Shown: piece by piece, positions 61,370-64,000 of the stretch | Layout of the letters: each line of letters starts with the position of its first letter | Position numbering within the stretch: position 1 is the first letter of the stretch | Assembly (NCBI RefSeq): GCF_026167525.1 | Contig: NZ_CP110679.1 | Span: 496,001-560,000 of the forward strand | Origin: Sphingomonas sp. M1-B02 | Lineage (GTDB): Bacteria > Pseudomonadota > Alphaproteobacteria > Sphingomonadales > Sphingomonadaceae | Reading direction: 5' to 3' | Length of the DNA stretch: 64,000 nt | Notes under the pieces: model-generated | Databases searched by the model: none | What the model was told of the DNA's origin: nothing | The model's input: only the letters and a program-made list of their open reading frames with translations | Made by a program: the position numbers and the translations under genes

Positions 61370-62368
61370 ATGCGTCTGCGTCTGATTCTGTCGCTCGCGC
61401 TTTTTGCCGGTTCGAGTTGCGCGCGGTTGTCGCGCCCCGAGCTTCAGCCTGCCAGTCCTGTGACCGCCATCGGCAGCGAGGAGGTGTTGCCGAGCCCACC
61501 AGTGGAGATGGGCGAGGTCCTCGAGCCGATGGTGCCGACACCGGTTCCTCCCCGCCGGCCGGCCGAAGCCGGTCCGAATTGGAGCGCGCGCGCCCCGGCG
61601 TCCGCACCGCGGACACGGTCGCAAAGCGGGAGGCTTGCTGCGGTTGCCGCGCCGGGCGACGGAGTCGTCGCATGCGACGTGGTCAACGACGACGTGCCCG
61701 AGGCGGAATGCCGCGACTATGAGCGACAGAAGGCGCGTCTCGCGCCGGGGCTGATGAGTTTCGATCCACCGACGACGATGCTGGTTGGGATGTCGTACGA
61801 ACTCACGCTGAGCGTCGGGCTCGCCGCGAATGCCGAAGCGGTGCGGGCGGTGGTGCGGCAGGAAGGACGGCGACTGGAGGAGCGGGCGATCCCGGTCGGC
61901 AAATATATGACTGCCAGCCTGAGCGGGGGTGCTTTTCAAATTGAATCAACGGGCCAGGAGGGCCCTGCACGCACCTTGGGCGCGGATCGGAGCGATGTCT
62001 GGCAATGGCGGGTGACACCGCTCGCGAAGGGTAAGCAGAGGCTGCTGCTTACGGTTTCGGTGGAGGCGATGGGGCCGGGTGGCGCGCGCAGCCGATTCGC
62101 GCTGGTGACGCGACCGATCGAGATCGCGGTCGAGGTCAGCCCGGCGGATGCGCAAAAGGCAAAGGCGGACGACCGCGAGAAGCGGCTCAAGCAGGGCACC
62201 TCGATGCTCAACCTGCTGCGCGACTGGCTGATGGCGCTGGCGGCGGTGATCGCGGCTGCGGGGGGTGTTTGGCTCGGTATCCGGCGATTCGGCAGAGAGA
62301 AGCCAGCCGGAGAAACGAAAGGCGCTAGCGCCAGCGCCCCGTCTCCATCCAGCGCAAGAGGGGCTTGA
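61370..62368 (+). CDS. Hypothetical membrane-anchored exported protein
   Basis: A 332-residue protein beginning MRLRLILSLALFAGSSCARL, a signal sequence with a weak lipobox Cys. A Pro-rich stretch (about 25-75) leads to a beta-rich domain (about 120-250: FDPPTTMLVGMSYELTLSVG, RLLLTVSVEAMGPGGARSRF). A C-terminal membrane segment (about 288-308) and a basic tail follow. GGAGG lies upstream of the ATG. Family not recognised. Its stop overlaps the convergent DUF2842 gene by 44 bp. Confidence 0.75.
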   Translation: MRLRLILSLALFAGSSCARLSRPELQPASPVTAIGSEEVLPSPPVEMGEVLEPMVPTPVPPRRPAEAGPNWSARAPASAPRTRSQSGRLAAVAAPGDGVVACDVVNDDVPEAECRDYERQKARLAPGLMSFDPPTTMLVGMSYELTLSVGLAANAEAVRAVVRQEGRRLEERAIPVGKYMTASLSGGAFQIESTGQEGPARTLGADRSDVWQWRVTPLAKGKQRLLLTVSVEAMGPGGARSRFALVTRPIEIAVEVSPADAQKAKADDREKRLKQGTSMLNLLRDWLMALAAVIAAAGGVWLGIRRFGREKPAGETKGASASAPSPSSARGA

Positions 62369-62543
62369 GCGGCAGGATCCAGACGATCCCCAGGACGATG
62401 TAGACGAGCAACTGGATCAGGACGGGCAGTGCGCCGATCTCGGCCGAGAAACTGGCGACGAGCACTACCCAGACGAGGATGAGCAGGACGATGCCCAATG
62501 CGCCTGCGGGCTTGCGCCAGGTCGGGGCTATTCCTCGTGACAC
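62325..62543 (-). CDS. DUF2842 membrane protein
   Basis: A 72-residue protein of family DUF2842, small alphaproteobacterial membrane proteins of unknown role. It starts at GTG 62543 (MSRGIAPTWRKPAGALG), has two membrane helices (about 17-37 and 44-61) and ends PLLRWMETGRWR. AGGAGG lies 8 nt upstream of the GTG, inside the end of the cyclo-ligase gene, whose last codons it overlaps by 16 bp; the two are probably co-translated. Confidence 0.85.
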   Translation of the reverse strand: MSRGIAPTWRKPAGALGIVLLILVWVVLVASFSAEIGALPVLIQLLVYIVLGIVWILPLKPLLRWMETGRWR

Positions 62544-63079
62544 AGCATGCCCTCCTCGGTGATGATGGCGTGCAAAGGCACGTCCCAGATGTCGGCGGGG
62601 ATAGCGGGGACTTGCTGGATCGACCAGGCCACCCCGACGCGCCAGGCTGATTCGTAGCGGGCGAACGCCCGGTCGTAATGGCCGCCGCCTTGTCCGAGGC
62701 GGTTGAGACGGCGATCGAAGCCGATCAGCGGCGACAGGATGAGATCGGGGGCGACCTCGCTGCTGGAGATAGCGGGCTGGCGCAACTTGTACGGGCCCTC
62801 GACCAGCAGATCGCCCCGCTGCCAGGCGAGGAAGCGGATCGGGGTGGCTCGATCGACGACGAAGGGGAGCGCGAGCGTGCAGCCTTGCTCGATGGCAGCG
62901 GCGGCCAGCATTGCCGGGTCGGCCTCGCCACCCACCGCGCAATAGGTGGCGACCACCATTCCGGGCTTGAGACGATCCAAGAACGACGGCGGTGCGAGAA
63001 TGGCGCGGCTCGTTTCGGCTGCAAACCGATCGCGATCGGCGCGAAGCTGCGCGCGCAAGGCGGGCTTATCGATGCTCAT
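62528..63079 (-). CDS. fau: 5-formyltetrahydrofolate cyclo-ligase
   Basis: A 183-residue enzyme that converts 5-formyl-THF to 5,10-methenyl-THF with ATP. The N-terminal KPALRAQLRADRDRF and the C-terminal glycine-rich substrate loop LGQGGGHYDRAFARY are diagnostic. It sits after zapA and the probable 6S RNA on the same strand, the classical zapA-ssrS-fau order known from E. coli, which supports both assignments. Confidence 0.94.
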   Translation of the reverse strand: MSIDKPALRAQLRADRDRFAAETSRAILAPPSFLDRLKPGMVVATYCAVGGEADPAMLAAAAIEQGCTLALPFVVDRATPIRFLAWQRGDLLVEGPYKLRQPAISSSEVAPDLILSPLIGFDRRLNRLGQGGGHYDRAFARYESAWRVGVAWSIQQVPAIPADIWDVPLHAIITEEGMLCHEE

Positions 63080-63094
63080 GGCAGACGGGCGGGG

Positions 63095-63250
63095 TGGCGG
63101 GACCGCCGTGGCCGTTTGCTCGCATATCCTCTGACGCGCGGTACGTCAGGTGGGAACCATGTGCCGCAGACCAGGATCTGCACAGGGACAGCTCCCATGG
63201 ATGATGAATAGCCTCAGGGATATCTGAGAGCTCGTACCGGGCAGTGCCCG
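63095..63250 (-). ncRNA. ssrS: Probable 6S RNA
   Basis: Between zapA and the cyclo-ligase gene, on their strand, the RNA has a closing stem GCTC...ATATCC (from 63231 and 63223) paired with GGATAT...GAGC (63129-63118), then a long bulged hairpin with the apical stem GCAGA/TCTGC. That is the 6S shape of a mostly double-stranded rod with a central bubble that mimics an open promoter and binds sigma70 RNA polymerase. Ends are approximate. Confidence 0.65.
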
Positions 63251-63261
63251 CCGCCCCTTAC

Positions 63262-63558
63262 TTAGGCGTCCGCGGCATCTTCCTCAAGTGCCGCTGCGAC
63301 CGCTTCCAGACGATCGGCGATGCGATCGAGCAGGAGCGGGGAGACTCCTTCGGGCGGGTTGCGCTCTGCATCGTCGAGCAGATCGGCGAGGATCAGCGTG
63401 AGATAGACCAGGACGCGTTCGGAATTGGGCCCGGCCGCGCGCTGGGCCGATTCGGCGTGGCGCGCGATCAATGCCTCGAGCTGGCGGAGATGGGGTTCCT
63501 CGCCTTCGCGCGCGGCGATGGCGTGGGTGCGGCCGGCGATATTGAGCAATATGTCCAT
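63262..63558 (-). CDS. zapA: Cell division protein ZapA
   Basis: A 98-residue FtsZ-ring stabiliser. It starts MDILLNIAGRTHAIAAREGEEPHLRQLEAL, the ZapA globular head, followed by a helix (about 45-95) for dimer and tetramer formation. The last codons (LEEDAADA) are acidic. The ATG at 63558 overlaps the stop of the small coiled-coil gene upstream (TGATG). Followed by the 6S RNA. Confidence 0.9.
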   Translation of the reverse strand: MDILLNIAGRTHAIAAREGEEPHLRQLEALIARHAESAQRAAGPNSERVLVYLTLILADLLDDAERNPPEGVSPLLLDRIADRLEAVAAALEEDAADA

Positions 63559-63743
63559 CAGTCGCCGTCCGCCGGAGATTCGCGCACGATCAGGGAATCG
63601 AGCGAAGCGACGGCCTCCTGAATTCGCGCGCGCAGCTTGGCATGGCGCCGGGCCAGTCGATCGCTGGCATAGGCACGCGCCGCCGCCGCCGCCTCGATCC
63701 GGGCGAGCGCATTTTCGATACGGTCTGCGTAAGCATCTGACAT
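63558..63743 (-). CDS. Small coiled-coil protein, possible ZapA partner
   Basis: A 61-residue protein (MSDAYADRIENALARIEAAAAARAYASDRL to SLIVRESPADGD) that is helical throughout, with heptad spacing of A, L and I. It is translationally coupled to zapA. In Caulobacter a coiled-coil ZapA partner (ZauP) is encoded beside zapA; this gene has the right place and form, though the length is shorter and the link is inferred. Confidence 0.7.
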   Translation of the reverse strand: MSDAYADRIENALARIEAAAAARAYASDRLARRHAKLRARIQEAVASLDSLIVRESPADGD

Positions 63744-63868
63744 CAGGAGACTCGGATAGGCACCGCCGGGCGGTGCGGCAAGCCCCGACGCATTTGCGAA
63801 GCGGCGAGTCGGTTGACGTGTGGGTGCGACGCCCGCAAAGGCTGCCCGCGACTTAAAGGGGAGTCCGA

Positions 63869-64000
63869 GTGACCGCATCCTTCACGACATGCGCCAACGC
63901 AATCCGCGCACTTTCCATGGACGCAGTGGAGGCCGCCAATTCGGGCCATCCCGGCATGCCGATGGGCATGGCCGACGTCGCGACCGTGCTGTTCCAGCGC
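63869..64000 (+). CDS. tkt: Transketolase (partial, 5' end)
   Basis: The first 44 codons ([44 protein letters not shown]) match the transketolase N-terminus; [12 protein letters not shown] is the thiamine-site signature. It transfers two-carbon units in the pentose phosphate pathway. Start is GTG 63869 with GGGGAG 5-6 nt upstream. The rest lies beyond the right edge. Divergent from the zapA operon. Confidence 0.93.
   Translation, partial: MTASFTTCANAIRALSMDAVEAANSGHPGMPMGMADVATVLFQR

Overview
The window looks like a chromosomal segment of a GC-rich alphaproteobacterium, most likely of the order Sphingomonadales. This is inferred from four things. There is a tonB-exbB-exbD-exbD cluster next to TonB-dependent receptor biology. 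Several conserved alphaproteobacterial families are present (UPF0262, DUF1285, DUF2842, DUF2849, DUF934). A zapA - 6S RNA - 5-formyl-THF cyclo-ligase locus is present. Codon use is strongly GC-biased, which leaves long meaningless open frames opposite most genes. No phage, CRISPR array or complete transposon was found.

Positions 1-30,750 are mostly housekeeping. They hold purC, an ArsR/SRPBCC/DUF1801 cassette with a frameshift, parC, a GGDEF-EAL protein, a tightly overlapping DUF1285 / CoA pyrophosphatase / CCA-adding enzyme operon, folB, the tonB-exbB-exbD1-exbD2 operon, dcd, cdd, dnaB, an assimilatory sulfate operon (cobA, DUF2849, cysI, DUF934, cysH), an M14-like exported protein, a serine hydrolase, ndk, a two-component system beside an EF-hand protein, a thioesterase and a GST.

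Positions 30,900-59,750 form a catabolic region. It has five acyl-CoA dehydrogenases, a TonB-dependent receptor with a good sigma70-type promoter, an MFS transporter, and a double TetR regulator divergent from an acyl-CoA dehydrogenase / zinc alcohol dehydrogenase / phosphotransferase / SDR operon. A GH1-like glycosidase, TesB, a FadB-like bifunctional enzyme, a serine hydrolase, an acyl-CoA synthetase and glycerol kinase complete it. Together they suggest uptake, CoA activation and beta-oxidation-type breakdown of an acyl or cyclic substrate that the sequence does not identify. Between 45.6 and 58.3 kb this region is dotted with one family of long palindromic repeats. A GIY-YIG nuclease gene, broken by a single stop codon, sits between two of their arms, and one arm forms the C-terminus of GlpK.

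Positions 59,800-64,000 return to core functions: an AI-2E-type permease, tRNA-Asp, a hypothetical membrane-anchored protein, DUF2842, 5-formyl-THF cyclo-ligase, a probable 6S RNA, zapA with a small coiled-coil partner, and the start of transketolase.

Regulatory signals worth attention are an 11-bp-phased GTCAY array before a TPR gene, an inverted-repeat operator before arsR, an inverted repeat between the double TetR gene and its target operon, and a hairpin that pairs the Shine-Dalgarno of the alcohol dehydrogenase. No gene-free stretch exceeds 300 bases.
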